This document shows, piece by piece, positions 27,028-38,379 of a DNA stretch of 64,000 bases; position 1 is the stretch's first letter, and every line of letters starts with the position of its first letter. The notes beneath the pieces were generated by a model. It was not told the origin of the DNA and made no database searches. It worked only from the letters and a program-made list of their open reading frames with translations. The DNA is from Panagrolaimus kolymaensis (lineage: Eukaryota > Nematoda > Chromadorea > Rhabditida > Panagrolaimidae): the NCBI GenBank assembly GCA_028622995.1, contig JAJQJQ010000090.1:204445-268444 (forward strand), read 5' to 3'. A program made the translations under genes and the position numbers.

Positions 27028-28946
27028 TTAACAATGTCCACTATTAATATCTTTAATTAAAGTTCCTTTAAAAGCATTTAAAATATCTTTTGACGATTTT
27101 CCTGTGCCATTTACAATTCTTTCTTGATGATTATTAGTCAAGTAGAGCCATATACTTTGTGAAATTGTTCCCTTACTATTATCAAGGACATACGCATTGG
27201 TTCCAGTTGAAACAATTTTTTGTGAAGCTGTTTTAGCTGCATTTGGATCTTGCATACTTCTAAAAAAGGATATGTATGTTTATTATTTTTTTTATATGTT
27301 TAAAAGCTAAATAAAAATATACTCCATTTCACCCATAAAAAATACGGTAATTTTTTGAGTTGGATGGTCTAACACTGAATAATAGATGGCATTAAGTGGC
27401 CTAAAATTTTGTAGTGTTCAAGCATATTACTTTACATGATTAGTAACTTACTTTTGGGCATAAGGAACAGATCCACCAGGGTCGCATAGTTTACTAATAA
27501 GTTGATTAACGGTAACAATAAAATCATGATATGATTGAAAACCAAGTGGTTGATAAATATTTATTCCATAAGTAGTAATTCCAAATTGTAAATCATCGAT
27601 AGGTAATTGAGCTGCTATTAATAAAACCGACTCATAAAATGCTCGTTTTTTTGTGCAACTTATAGCTTTTGTCATTTCTCCAGCAAATGCAATGCCATAA
27701 CAAGTTTTATTTGTGGGAGGGTAAGTGATAGTTGGAGATGGCCCTGAAAAACGGTGTTTTGTTAGTCATATTTTCTGAGACATGGAACTAATAGTTTCAA
27801 AAAATGAGCTTACGAGTAGTTGTAATTGGTTGCTGTGTTGTTGTTACTCTTATTGTTGATGATGATGCCCTTGTTGTGGTAGTCGATGTTGTTCTTGTGC
27901 TTGTGGTAGTTGTTGTTGTAGGAGGCATTGGAGAAGTAAAAGGTTGAGTAGTTAAATGATAAATGGGAGTTATACTTGCACAATTTCCCGGTGAAGGGGG
28001 TAACACGGGTTCAGATGGAAGTGGAATGGAAACATTTGGCATTCCACAACCAATACTCGCAAATTCAGGAATCATTTGTTGTTTAGCAATATTTATTAAA
28101 TCTATTAAACTTGCATTCGAACGAATTATATGACCTGGTTGATTTCGAGTTAAAATTGAAAAAAGCCCTGTTTGATCTCCATTTCGACTATGATCCCAAA
28201 CATATAATCGAGGGTTATATGCTGCAATCCTTCGAGCTAGGCTTAATGAAACTTCCAAATCAACGATAGTACTAAAATTTGGGATTATCAAAACATATTT
28301 TTTCAGAAGATGGAACTCACTCAGTTTCACCTTGAATAAACATAGCAACTTTTGGGCGGCCACCATTTTGTATGAGGCTCAAAGCGTTTAACAAAGTACT
28401 AAAAAAAATTATTTTTTAAAAAATTATTTTTAGTAATTTTTAAACTTACGCTTGATAACTCGCATTATCGCCATATTTGCAATTATTATTTTGATCGTCT
28501 TTAATCCATGGAACGATGTAAAACATGAGTCGATCATAATCACTATAGCCAGTATATAAATTTGTGTCATTAAAGGTTTTATCCCCAAATTGTCGAAAGC
28601 TCCAAACTCCACAATCTCCTGGAGCATAATTATCAGCGAAGTATTTTAAAAATTCGAGGTACTGAAAAAAAAATTTAAATGTTTCTTTCCCAAAATTCAG
28701 ATCAGAACTTACAACAATATTTTCTCGACATGAACAAACACTTTGTTCTCCAGTAAAAATATATCCCGTTGTAACTTTATCATTTTCATGGACTTTCTTT
28801 ACCCCAGCAGCAGCAGCAGAGCCATGGCGGCGTTGATGGCCACCAAAATGACGCAAATTCAATTTATGATGGCGACGTTGTTTATAAGCTTCGGTTAAAA
28901 TCGGCAATAACAAAATTGAAAGAATTACTGTTAAAATTAAACGCAT
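27028..28946 (-). CDS. secreted von Willebrand A-like two-module protein, 527 aa, left copy
   Basis: Seven exons: 28946-28713, 28661-28450, 28398-28321, 28271-27814, 27743-27452, 27400-27323, 27259-27028; 1584 nt in frame. The start MRLILTVILSILLLPILTEA is a signal peptide. A basic, His-rich linker precedes module 1 (TGYIFTGEQSVCSC to the WDHSRNGDQTGLF segment). A Thr-rich linker (TTTTTTSTRTTSTTTTRAS) leads to module 2 (CYGIAFAGEMTKAISC, then LPIDDLQFGITTYG and ITVFFMGEME). The two modules share the opening Y-I-F/G-I-A-F-x-GE, the GVWSFRQFG/QFGITTYG strand and the M-F-I-Q-GE/FFMGE strand, which suggests tandem vWA-like folds that lack a DxSxS metal site. The vWA assignment is inference from this strand pattern. 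Function unknown, likely extracellular. The paralogue at 40436-42310 is also intact. Confidence 0.8.
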
Positions 28947-30214
28947 ATTTATTTGTAAAGAAATAAACTAAAGAAATAAAATCAAAAACCCCACTGATTT
29001 TCTTTTTATTTTTTAAGTTTAGTCGAAATAAATAAAAATACCAAAAGTCAAGTATGTATTTAAAAGACAAACAATTTAAATGGAAAAAGCAACCGAAGAA
29101 AAAGTTTGACAAAAGATTGATAAGCTTTTATCAAAAGTCAGAAGAAAAAAAGGATTAAAAAATGATGGCATAAGCTGTTTATTGCTTGCGTATTCGTTAG
29201 TGGTAATTGATAATAAGCGGCAAGCAAAATAAAACTACAAAAAAGAAAAAGAAATAAGTATTTAATGATTTTTAACTTCTTTTTTTTTAAAAATGACGTG
29301 GACAAAAAAAATTAATATAAAAATTGAAAGGCCAAAAATTTAATGGAAAAGTTTTTTTTTGTTGATGGATCATGTGTAAATAAAAAATAAACTATTTGCG
29401 TTAGGAAAAATGAGAATTGCAGAATACAGAAGAAATTGTAAAAAAAAAGAAGCCAACAAAAAATACGAATAAACATTTTTATTTTGAAACTATGTATTTT
29501 TGCTTTATAAAAATTTGGCTTTTTTTCTTTTCATTTTTTTAAATAAAGTATTACAACGTTTGGTTCGAAAAGGTCAAAAATGAAAAACATGTTATATATT
29601 TTTTCGCTCTTTGAATGTTTTGATTTTTTGAAGACGAAGGAAAAGTGTAGGCAAGCAAAAAAAAATTTTTTATCCATTGATATTAAAAATCGAAAGATAG
29701 AAAATAACATGCATTTATCGCCGTTGCTTTTTTAATGTCATTCTTTTTTTACTTCTTCACTTGAGCATTAAGCTCATTGAATTTAAGTTTTAGATCCTTT
29801 TTTAATTTTTAAATATTTTAATTCTTTTTTGTTTTGTTTTTAAAAAAATATTATTTAATAGCTGACGAAAAGGTTCGACTATTTATTATGTATGCATATT
29901 CAAGGAAAAAAACGTTAAATCTAAAATTAACGCTCATTTTCCATTATTTTATAAAATAAAAGTTTTAAAAAATATCCAATTTATTAATTATGACGATATT
30001 TATCCATTATCAAGCGATCACATCTTTATCAATAAATGTTATAAGATTTTTAAAAAATAAAGCCAAACTGCTTTTTAAAAAGACTTTTAAGCACCTTAAA
30101 GAATCTGTATACAAATTTTGGATCCTCTGTTTTTTTAACATTTAAGAATACATGAAAACTTTATTTTATTAAATTATTAATACTTTAAGGATCATAGAAA
30201 CTTTAAATTCATTT
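28947..30214. other. AT-rich intergenic, 1.27 kb
   Basis: Promoter side of the left vWA-like gene and 3' flank of the next minus-strand gene. No gene, RNA or repeat recognised beyond AT-rich low complexity. It has no counterpart upstream of the right-arm copy. Confidence 0.5.
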
Positions 30215-30994
30215 TTAAACAAACATTCTCGTCATATAACCTTGCTTAATTCCAGCAGGTTCAAGTCCACCACTAAGAGATCCACCAACGCTGTAAATGG
30301 GTTTATCGCCTTCTTCTTCATCCGGAAGAACATGCAGATATGTACCAAACCCTTGTCGATTTCCATTTGCTGTCATTTCGGTTAATGAATACCATGGACG
30401 AATTAAACTTTGAGTTTCAGGATCGGCACTTCCAACCAAATCTTGAAGTTCCGCTAAATCTTTCATTCCTTGAGGGGAATAATTTATGGAATTAAATTTT
30501 GAATCAAATTCTAAAACTTATTTTTATTTTTGAAAAATTAAAGAAGTTTAAAAAAAGTGAGATTACCAGATTTGGAATTGCTGCTAGCTCGAATATTTGA
30601 AAAATCTCGTTCATATGTTTTGGGCGCAAATTGAGCTGCCCATTTGGGATTCCATAATCGCATAGGATCGCCTAAATTTGTTGTTATACTTAATTCCACT
30701 GTTCCAAGTTTGAAAACAAAATGAATTATTTGCAACTAAAATAACCAACAAAAATAATTCCAAAGGAAGAGTCGAAATTTAATAATATTAATCAAAATTT
30801 GGCAAAATTTATTTTTTGAGGAAAATAAAAATAATTTTTATTTTTAAACAACAAAATTCACTGTTTTAGAATACGGCAAATTTACTTCTGTGGAAATTCC
30901 ATAAAACAAAAATTGTGTTCTTACCTTTAACGTCACAAATAAAAAATTTATTTAAAATAATGAAAACAACAAATCCTAGCAATTTGCTTTCCAT
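30215..30994 (-). CDS. unrecognised small secreted protein
   Basis: Exon 3 (30510-30215) and exon 2 (30735-30567) are well defined by splice sites and share a frame ending in TAA. Exon 1 carries ATG at 30994 and a signal-peptide-like start (MESKLLGFVVFIILNKFFIC). The obvious donor (GTAAGA) gives the wrong phase; an alternative GTTAAA donor six bases earlier (after 30932) restores it. The mature part has DPMRLWNPKWAAQFAPKTY, a middle segment with LQDLVGSADPETQSLIRPWY, and a Gly-rich end (YSVGGSLSGGLEPAG). No cysteines follow the signal peptide. Family not recognised; may be nematode-specific. Confidence 0.6.
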
Positions 30995-31540
30995 TTTCTC
31001 TACGAAAAGTGAAAAATCCATTTTTAATTAATTTTTACTTCATTTTTTTATACCTTTTCTCGACCCGGATTTTCTTCATTGATATTTTTTTCTTTTCTTT
31101 TCTGTTATCACTTTTTAATTTTTAGTTCAAAGATAAATAATTTTCTCTATCTCTTTGTATTTAATTTCAGGTGTTCAATCTCTCTCTTTTCAAAGACTAT
31201 TTTAAACTTTATTTTTCGCAGCAAAAAAAAATTAAAAAAAGAAAGGGAAAGTTAAATTCTTTTTTTTGAATCACTAATACAACAACAAATAAAAAAGGAA
31301 GCCGCGTGATTAGTCATGGCGGTTAGTAGTTAAAAAACTTAAAAAATATAATAAAGTCAAATTTAGTTTTTTTGTTTTTGTTTTAAACATATATATATTG
31401 CTTGCTGTGAAGGGAATAAGACGACGGGGATTTCGATTTTTTTCGTTTGAAATAAAAAAAATCGATCAACAAAATAACACACGATGATGATGAAAATAAA
31501 TGGCAAAAAAATATTTTTTTGAATTTGACTTATAAAATGA

Positions 31541-32926
31541 CTAATATCCTGGTGGAAGACGAGGTTTAGGGCATGAATCACATGGTCCTTGGGCGCCTGA
31601 AAGAAAGTATAAATTTTCATTTCGAAATAGATAAAAGTGAAATTTACCTTTTTCTCCATCAGGTCCAGCAACTCCAGGAGCTCCAGGTTTACCATAAGGT
31701 CCAGGGTTTCCTGAAAAATTTTATGATGTTGAAAACTTTCCAAAATAAAAATCAAAAATACACAAACCTTGTTCTCCATCAGGTCCTTTAGGTCCTGCAG
31801 CACCGGGTTTGCCTTTCTCTCCAGGTGGTCCAGGTGTTCCGGGAGGTCCCATTTCTCCTTGTCTTCCAGGAGGTCCAGGAGGAGCAACTCCAGCAATATG
31901 TTTTCCAGGTTCTCCCTTTTCTCCAGGTCTTCCTTGAAGCCCGGGAGGTCCAGCAGGGCCTTGTTTACCTTCAGGTCCTTTAGGACCTGGTTTTCCAGCA
32001 ATGCCAGGTTCTCCTGCATCTCCTTTATATCCTTTGGGGCCTTTATCTCCAGGAGATCCGGGTGGACCAGGTGGCCCGGTTGGGCATTCACGCATGCAAG
32101 GTTCACCTTTAGCAAGTGGAGGAGCATCCTGTCCTGGATGTCCATCTTCTCCAGGATTTCCATCTTTACCAGGTTGTCCATCATTTCCAGATTCACCTGG
32201 TGGTCCAGCAGGTCCTACTGAGCATGCACATGAACATGAACCTTCATTATTATTGTTGTTGCTAGCTCCACCAGTAGCAGCTGCAGGGGCATCATAAGGA
32301 GCATTGGGAGAAGTACCACCAGTGGATGATGAACCTCCTGTAGTTGCAGCAGCGGCGCCACTATCATATCCTCCAGCTGCTTCAGCTCGAGATTCAGCAT
32401 AAGGTTGTTGTCTGCGAATTTCGGGAGCGGTGGCAAGGCTTTGATGGGCGGCAATTGCGGATCTTAAAAATTAGGGAATGGAATTCGATGTATGAAAATT
32501 TAAGGGATGGCTTACTGTCGATCAGCATGAGTATGAATGAAATGTCCAAACAACCATCGACCATTGCTATTACCCGTAGCAGAACGACGGAAACGTTCAG
32601 CGCGTTCTTTTTGACCTTTACCCAATTGAACTGTAACAACTTCCGACCATAAATCACGATTTCGACTCTAAAATCCCAAGAAAAAAATTTAGAAATCTGT
32701 AAAAACCACCAAATATTTAAAGCAAAAAACTAACCCTACAAAATTCAAGATCATGAGTCATCGAACTTTGAATTTGTTGAATATATTGATAACATAGAGG
32801 AAGTAATACCACGCATGCAAGCATTGTAACCGTTGATAATGCAACAGCTACAAAAGCTACACGCCGAAAATGGCGAAGATCTTTTTCAGTAAATTCGCCC
32901 ATGAGTTGGGCTTTCTCACAACTCAT
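31541..32926 (-). CDS. nematode cuticle collagen, 385 aa
   Basis: Exons: 32926-32735, 32667-32516, 32462-31768, 31710-31648 and 31596-31541 (1158 nt, one frame, TAG stop). Domain order: short N-terminus ([20 protein letters not shown]), a hydrophobic signal-anchor helix, the nematode box [13 protein letters not shown], a subtilisin-like cleavage site ERFRR (homology box A type), an Ala/Gly/Asn-rich spacer, the first Cys cluster CSCACS, a short Gly-X-Y block, the second cluster CMREC, a long Gly-X-Y block with small interruptions ([10 protein letters not shown]), and the end [13 protein letters not shown]. This is the layout of secreted cuticle collagens that trimerise and are processed by a BLI-4-type protease. 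Which subfamily it belongs to I cannot fix. The gene is complete, with normal short introns. Confidence 0.93.
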
Positions 32927-32989
32927 TTTTTTTGGCTGATGAAAGCTATAATTATTAAAAAATTATTATTAAAGTAAAAGTAAGTTTAA

Positions 32990-35900
32990 TGACGCGACAA
33001 AAAATAAAAATTGAATACAAAAATTATTGAAAATCAAAAAACCTATTGAACGCATTTTTTTTCTTTTCTCTAGCTCCTGTTTTTGTTCCTCTTCCTTCAC
33101 GGAATCTGGTCAATTTTCAGTTATTTAGTTAGTTTAGGTTAACCCTCAACTAGTCAGTCGTCTTTGAGTGAGTCGATGGCTATCGTCAAAAAAGTTTTCA
33201 GAAGAAGAAGAAAAGAAAAGATGGAAGCCCTCCTGTAGTGAGAGAAGAGAGTGACCACGTCAACAAAAAAATAATAAAATTATGGATTCGAAAGAAGAAA
33301 GTCAGTCGTCGGAGGATGAAGATGGGGATGAATTGAAGCCAATTAAAAGAAATAAAAAATAAACCGTTTTTTTCTTCTTCGGTTACTTACTTCCAACTTT
33401 TTACTCAAAAAAATCTAGGATTTTTTTTGGATTTGGATTCGGTGTGTCTATGTGGGCGAAAGAAGAAAATATCCGGAACAACGACGACAGCAACAACAAA
33501 AATGCGGGCATGCATGCACAAGCAAAGAGACAACTAAATTTTATAAAAAAAAGTGCCGCTAATCGCTAATCTTGACCGGTCATCTTCATCTTTCCATTCC
33601 TCATAAAAGAAACGAAAGAATGAGGAAAAAAAAGTTATTTATAAAAAAAATGCGCGAGAAAAAAATAATAATAAAGGAGAAGCTTTTTTTTCTTCGTGGA
33701 TATCGGTGGCGGATGGCGGATATATTAAATCTATGAAAAAGAATAATAAGGAAGCATGAAACAAGAAAAAATGCGTGTGTGCATGGAAAAAGTAAAAAAC
33801 ATAGAAAAATTCCTCACAGCTGGATATATATTTTTTTGCGAGAGGCAGAGAAAGTCACAAATCTACTAAGAAGTTGGTCAAAGTGATATCGCCTTTTATC
33901 CTCATTTTTATTTTTATTAGATGAAAAAAAAAATATAGAAATGCATGAAGAAGAAAAATGGGACTCCGCCTATGAGAAGAAGCGAGAAGCAGGAAAAAGC
34001 AGCAGCAACTATGGTGGCGCAAACAAAACAAAAAAAGAAAGAAGTCGTCGTTACGTGTATTTTCTAGAAGCCTACTACCATCGATGCCGCCGCCGTTGCT
34101 TGGTCAAAAAAGCCATCTGAAAAGCTGAGAATAATGGAATGTCCGTCGTTGTCTATCTATGTCTCTCTGGTAATAATAATAGTATTCGTCCTCCTCCGAT
34201 GGAATGTAATACATACACATCCTCAAATGAGAGATAGACTCACATATAATATTTTTTTTAATGTTCATGCTAACAACACTCAATTAACCGGCTTTTTCTT
34301 TTCTTAACCTGCTTCTAATTTGTTGTCGTCGGCTTTTTGACACCCATAAACTAAATTTTTTTTTGATTCCAAATCAAAAAAATCAGTCATTAGGAAAAAA
34401 GGGATTAAGCAAGATTTTCATAATCTCTTCTTTTTGATAAAAATCTTAAATAAACATGATTTATGGCATTTAATCATATATCATCTTCCTCTTTCATGAT
34501 TTTTTCTTTTTTTGATGACAAAAAAAAATTTTTGCAAAAGAAATATCAAACAAAAAAAATTAGCAAATGCTTTATTTAGAAGAATTTGGAAATAAAAATT
34601 TTTATTTATTGCCTCAAGGGATTATTATGGAGTTTGTGCAATATGTAATAATATATATCCTGTATCCGGTCAAATAAATATATGAGGTTATAACAACAGG
34701 TTTAATGATGATTTGTGTGAGGATGATGATCTGAGGAATGTTGTTTAAACAAATATTAAATGATGAATAAAAAAATAAAAAAACAGCTGTCAACAATTTT
34801 GGAGATACAACAAACAAAAAAGTGTCAAAATGGTTGGCAAAAAAAAAATCGCAAAAAAAAGCTTGATTGAAATGAAAGAATTTTGTGATTTTTAAGAAGA
34901 AAATTTATCAACAAAAAAACGATATTAATGTTCTGCAAATTTATTTTATACACCGTAAAAAACCCATTAGAAATTTAATCTTATGAGAGAAAAATATTTA
35001 AAATTTTCTGTAAAACGAGTTGCAATAAAATTTATTTGGAAAACTAACTCTTTCAGTTTGGTAAGAATTTTTTTTATTTGGTGCCAATTTTCGGTTTACG
35101 AGCATTAAACGTAGTCTTATAAAATTTAATTTTTTACTTTCAAAAAAATTTATTTAAAGAAAAACACAAAATTTAATCTTCGTATTTTGTAATTTTCTAT
35201 GGCAATTATTTCTCTATTTTCAGGTGCAGCAAGATTCATAAAATTCCTAAAAATGCCATTTATCATTTTTATTTTTTTTGCTATTTAAAAAATATTCCAG
35301 TAAGCCTTCTTTTTTTGTCTTCAAAATTTTTTAAATTTATTATTCTAGTTTTTTTTCCTAAATAAAAGGAACGCCGACAAAAAATAAATTCCTCAAAGTT
35401 TTTTATATGATGACTCGAAGAAAAAAAAGGAAAAAAGAGAGTCAGTAAATTATTATCCAATTTTGTTTCCATCTTCTTCATCCAGGATTTCAAACTTGAA
35501 AACTTAAATTTTGGGTGGTTGTGGTGGTAATTCTTATAATAATTAATGGATGATAAATGTGTGACGTAGCTTTTTCATGGTCAAAATAATGACTAATAAA
35601 TAAATGCTCATCAAATAATTTAAACCATAAAAAAATAGGAAAAATAAAAATATTTTTAAAAATGATAAATGGTTTTTTTTTTGCTGAGTTTAATAATTTG
35701 TTTGTTTGCTTTATGATCTTAGAAAAAAAAATTTAGTCATCACCTTTTTTTATTTATTTCAATAAACTAATATTCTTTGTCCATTTTTTTTTTATTAACT
35801 ATCGTTACTATTTTCGTTTGTAAAGTTGAAAAGCTTATAGTTTTTTTTTCGATTCGTACATGACAAAATAAAATCTTCTACTCTCAATGCTGCTTTATTT

Positions 35901-38379
35901 TGTTCAGTTATTTTTTTCTTAGGATCAATAATAACAAAAAAAATTAATATTTATCATTTTTATTTGGAACAACCAAAAGACAAAAGAAAGAGCGGCAAAC
36001 AGCGAACGGTCATAAATATTTAACTGCCAGTCAGCATTTTTGAATACCACCACCGCATTCAAAAAAAAAAAATCTAAAATCAAATCAAAGCATGAAATCT
36101 TTATTTTTCTTTTCTTTAAAAAGCAATAAACTTTCTCTCGTCTCTCTTCTCTCTTCCTTTTTTTTAATAATAATAAAAATAAATTAAGTCAGTCAGTCAT
36201 TTTCCTCTTTTCTTTAATTGACCTCTTAGTAGTATCCTCAATTTTTCTGGAGAAGAAAAAAAAGAAGGCAGCAGGAAAACAACTTTTTTTTTATTTCATC
36301 CTTAAAAAAATATTTTTACGTCGGCTTTCTTAAAAAAATAAAGAAAGATAGGTGTCAAAAGTTTTCATTTCTTTTTTTTATACGTGTTTTTTTAAGAAAA
36401 AATCCTTAAATAAAAAAAAAAGACTGGAATGCTTCGTTTTAGTTTTTTAGTAAGTTTTTTTTAGAGATTAGCTGCTTTTGATAATATGGGTAAAAGATTA
36501 ATGAGGTCTTTTTTTCGGGATTTTGGAATAAGATGCTAAAAGGAGTTTTATACTTTGATAACAGAGATTTTTTATGAGAGTGTGAAAGTATTGATTTTTT
36601 GATTTATTAAATTTTTTTTCATTTTAGAAAAAATTGTTATTAAGATTGAAGAAATTGCTATTTTCCTTTGACTGTGGGGCTTCAACAAAGCGACCATCAG
36701 TAGAGAGAAGCCATGCCAAAGCTTTTATTGTTGGGTGCCTTTTCATTTCAAGCTTCCATCTTTCATTGGAACTAATTAAATTTAGTGGTCACTTCAAAAT
36801 GCCAAAAAAAAAATGCTACAAAACCCATTTCGTGAATGTCCTTTAAAAATTGTGGATATTTTTAATTTGAATTTTTAATAAATTTATTCATTCAACAACA
36901 TCAAATTTATAGTATTCCTTTGACTCTCTCAAAAGAATTTGTGACGTCACAAATAAAATATTCAACCATTCAATGTTGGTAATTAAGCAATTAACATTCT
37001 TCTTTCATCCACTTCTTTCAAAAAAAAAATAAAGGCAAAAGCATTATATGCAATCGTAAATTAAGTAATTACATGTTTAATCCGTTTTTTCCATTGCCTT
37101 TTAACGCTTTTTTATTTATTTATTTAAACCGAAACAGCTTTTTGAGTAACTCACAAAAAAAATAAAAAGAAGATGAAACAAGCAAAACTGATGCTGCTAC
37201 GTGCATAAACGTCCAATAGCGGCCGATTATCAACGCACAGGCAGCATTTTTCTTTTCCTCCTCATCCTTTTTTCCTCCTCCTCGTCCATCAAAAAGCAAT
37301 GAAAGAAGAAAAAAAGCATTGAAAAAAAAAATATGAAAGAGAAAGCAAATAATTTTTTTAATACATATATATCCAGTTAAAAAACTAGTGGGCTTTTTCA
37401 TTCATACCTAAAAAAATAAAAACGATTCGCAAAAGATTATTGGGTTTATTTCATCTTCGGAGATATCGATCTCAAAAAAATTTTTCTTCGTTTCTTTATT
37501 GTTGCGTCGAATGCTTCTTGAAACATGATTTGCCTATGTTTGGCACAAAAAAAAATTAGATTCCCTTAAGGCAAAGAAACATATGTGCTTTTTTGATGAT
37601 GATTGAATAGAATGTTGTGGAAAGATTATGGAGAAAAAAAAGATGAGAAGAATTATGAGAGATTATAAAATTATAAAGAAATTTTTGATTTAACTTTCAA
37701 GGGCCGACATTGTATATCATCGAATTTCCAAAAAAAAAAGAAGAGGTAATGGTCAAAAGAATTCGAAGAATGTCGTTTTTCTGTTCTTTAAATAATTTAC
37801 TTTTAAAGGAAACATTTGAAACTTAGTTTCATAATCCTAAAAGTCATATCAAAAAAAAATCAAAAAATAGTCTTTCAACAAAAAAATGAAACAACACAAA
37901 AATTTGAAGCATAAATTCATCTTTATTGGCATACTTTTTGCAATACAGCAACAAAAAAAAAACGATACATAAAAAACTGTTAATTTTCAGCATCAAAAAG
38001 TCATTTGTTTACTAACTCGGCTGTCTCTGTTACTTTGAGATTTGCTAATATATTACCTTTCATTGCTTTTTCTTTCCACTTTTCGAACATATTAATACTA
38101 AAATAAAACTCAAAAACATCAATATCCGCACTAAATTTACAGCTGTTTGTTCTTTCTTGTAAACCTTCAAAAAATTGAGCCTCCAAAGTTTTTTTTCTTC
38201 ATGTAAATGCAACCAATTCCGATAAAAGTTTGTTCACAAAAATAACACACATATACACATAGTTTTAATTATTACATTTATTAATCATAATTTTATTACA
38301 TACAAAAATAGAAAGAAAAATCATATACTTTTATTAATGAAGGAGAACACGAAGCAGCATCAGAGTCGACGAGATATGT
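32990..38379. other. 5.4 kb AT-rich non-coding stretch upstream of the collagen gene
   Basis: Promoter side of the collagen gene, then low-complexity AT-rich DNA. GC-richer patches at about 33240-33350 and 33960-34140 carry no readable gene. A short protein-like open frame lies at 36624-36795 on the minus strand, and another unsupported one at 38001-38186. No RNA gene or repeat array seen. Confidence 0.45.

Larger units (their letters stand above)
25010..28946 (-). repeat. left arm of a large inverted gene duplication
   Basis: This segment (vWA-like gene then REEP gene, both minus) recurs in inverted orientation at 40436-53830 with the same exon sizes and near-identical sequence over most of its length, including introns and 3' flanks. 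The outer edge is near 25010-25020: both copies share CACCTCCTCGATCGAGGC and GAGCTTACTAAAAGCTT and then diverge. The inner edge lies at the start of the vWA-like gene, whose first exons are only distantly alike. Confidence 0.85.

Noticed and set aside
31769..32297. Long plus-strand open frames rich in Ser/Arg or Gly/Pro
   Set aside because: They are antisense shadows of the Gly-X-Y repeats of the collagen gene.
38001..38186. Minus-strand open frame of about 60 codons ending in KVTETAELVNK
   Set aside because: Composition is plausible, but there is no ATG, no acceptor at its left edge and no partner exon.
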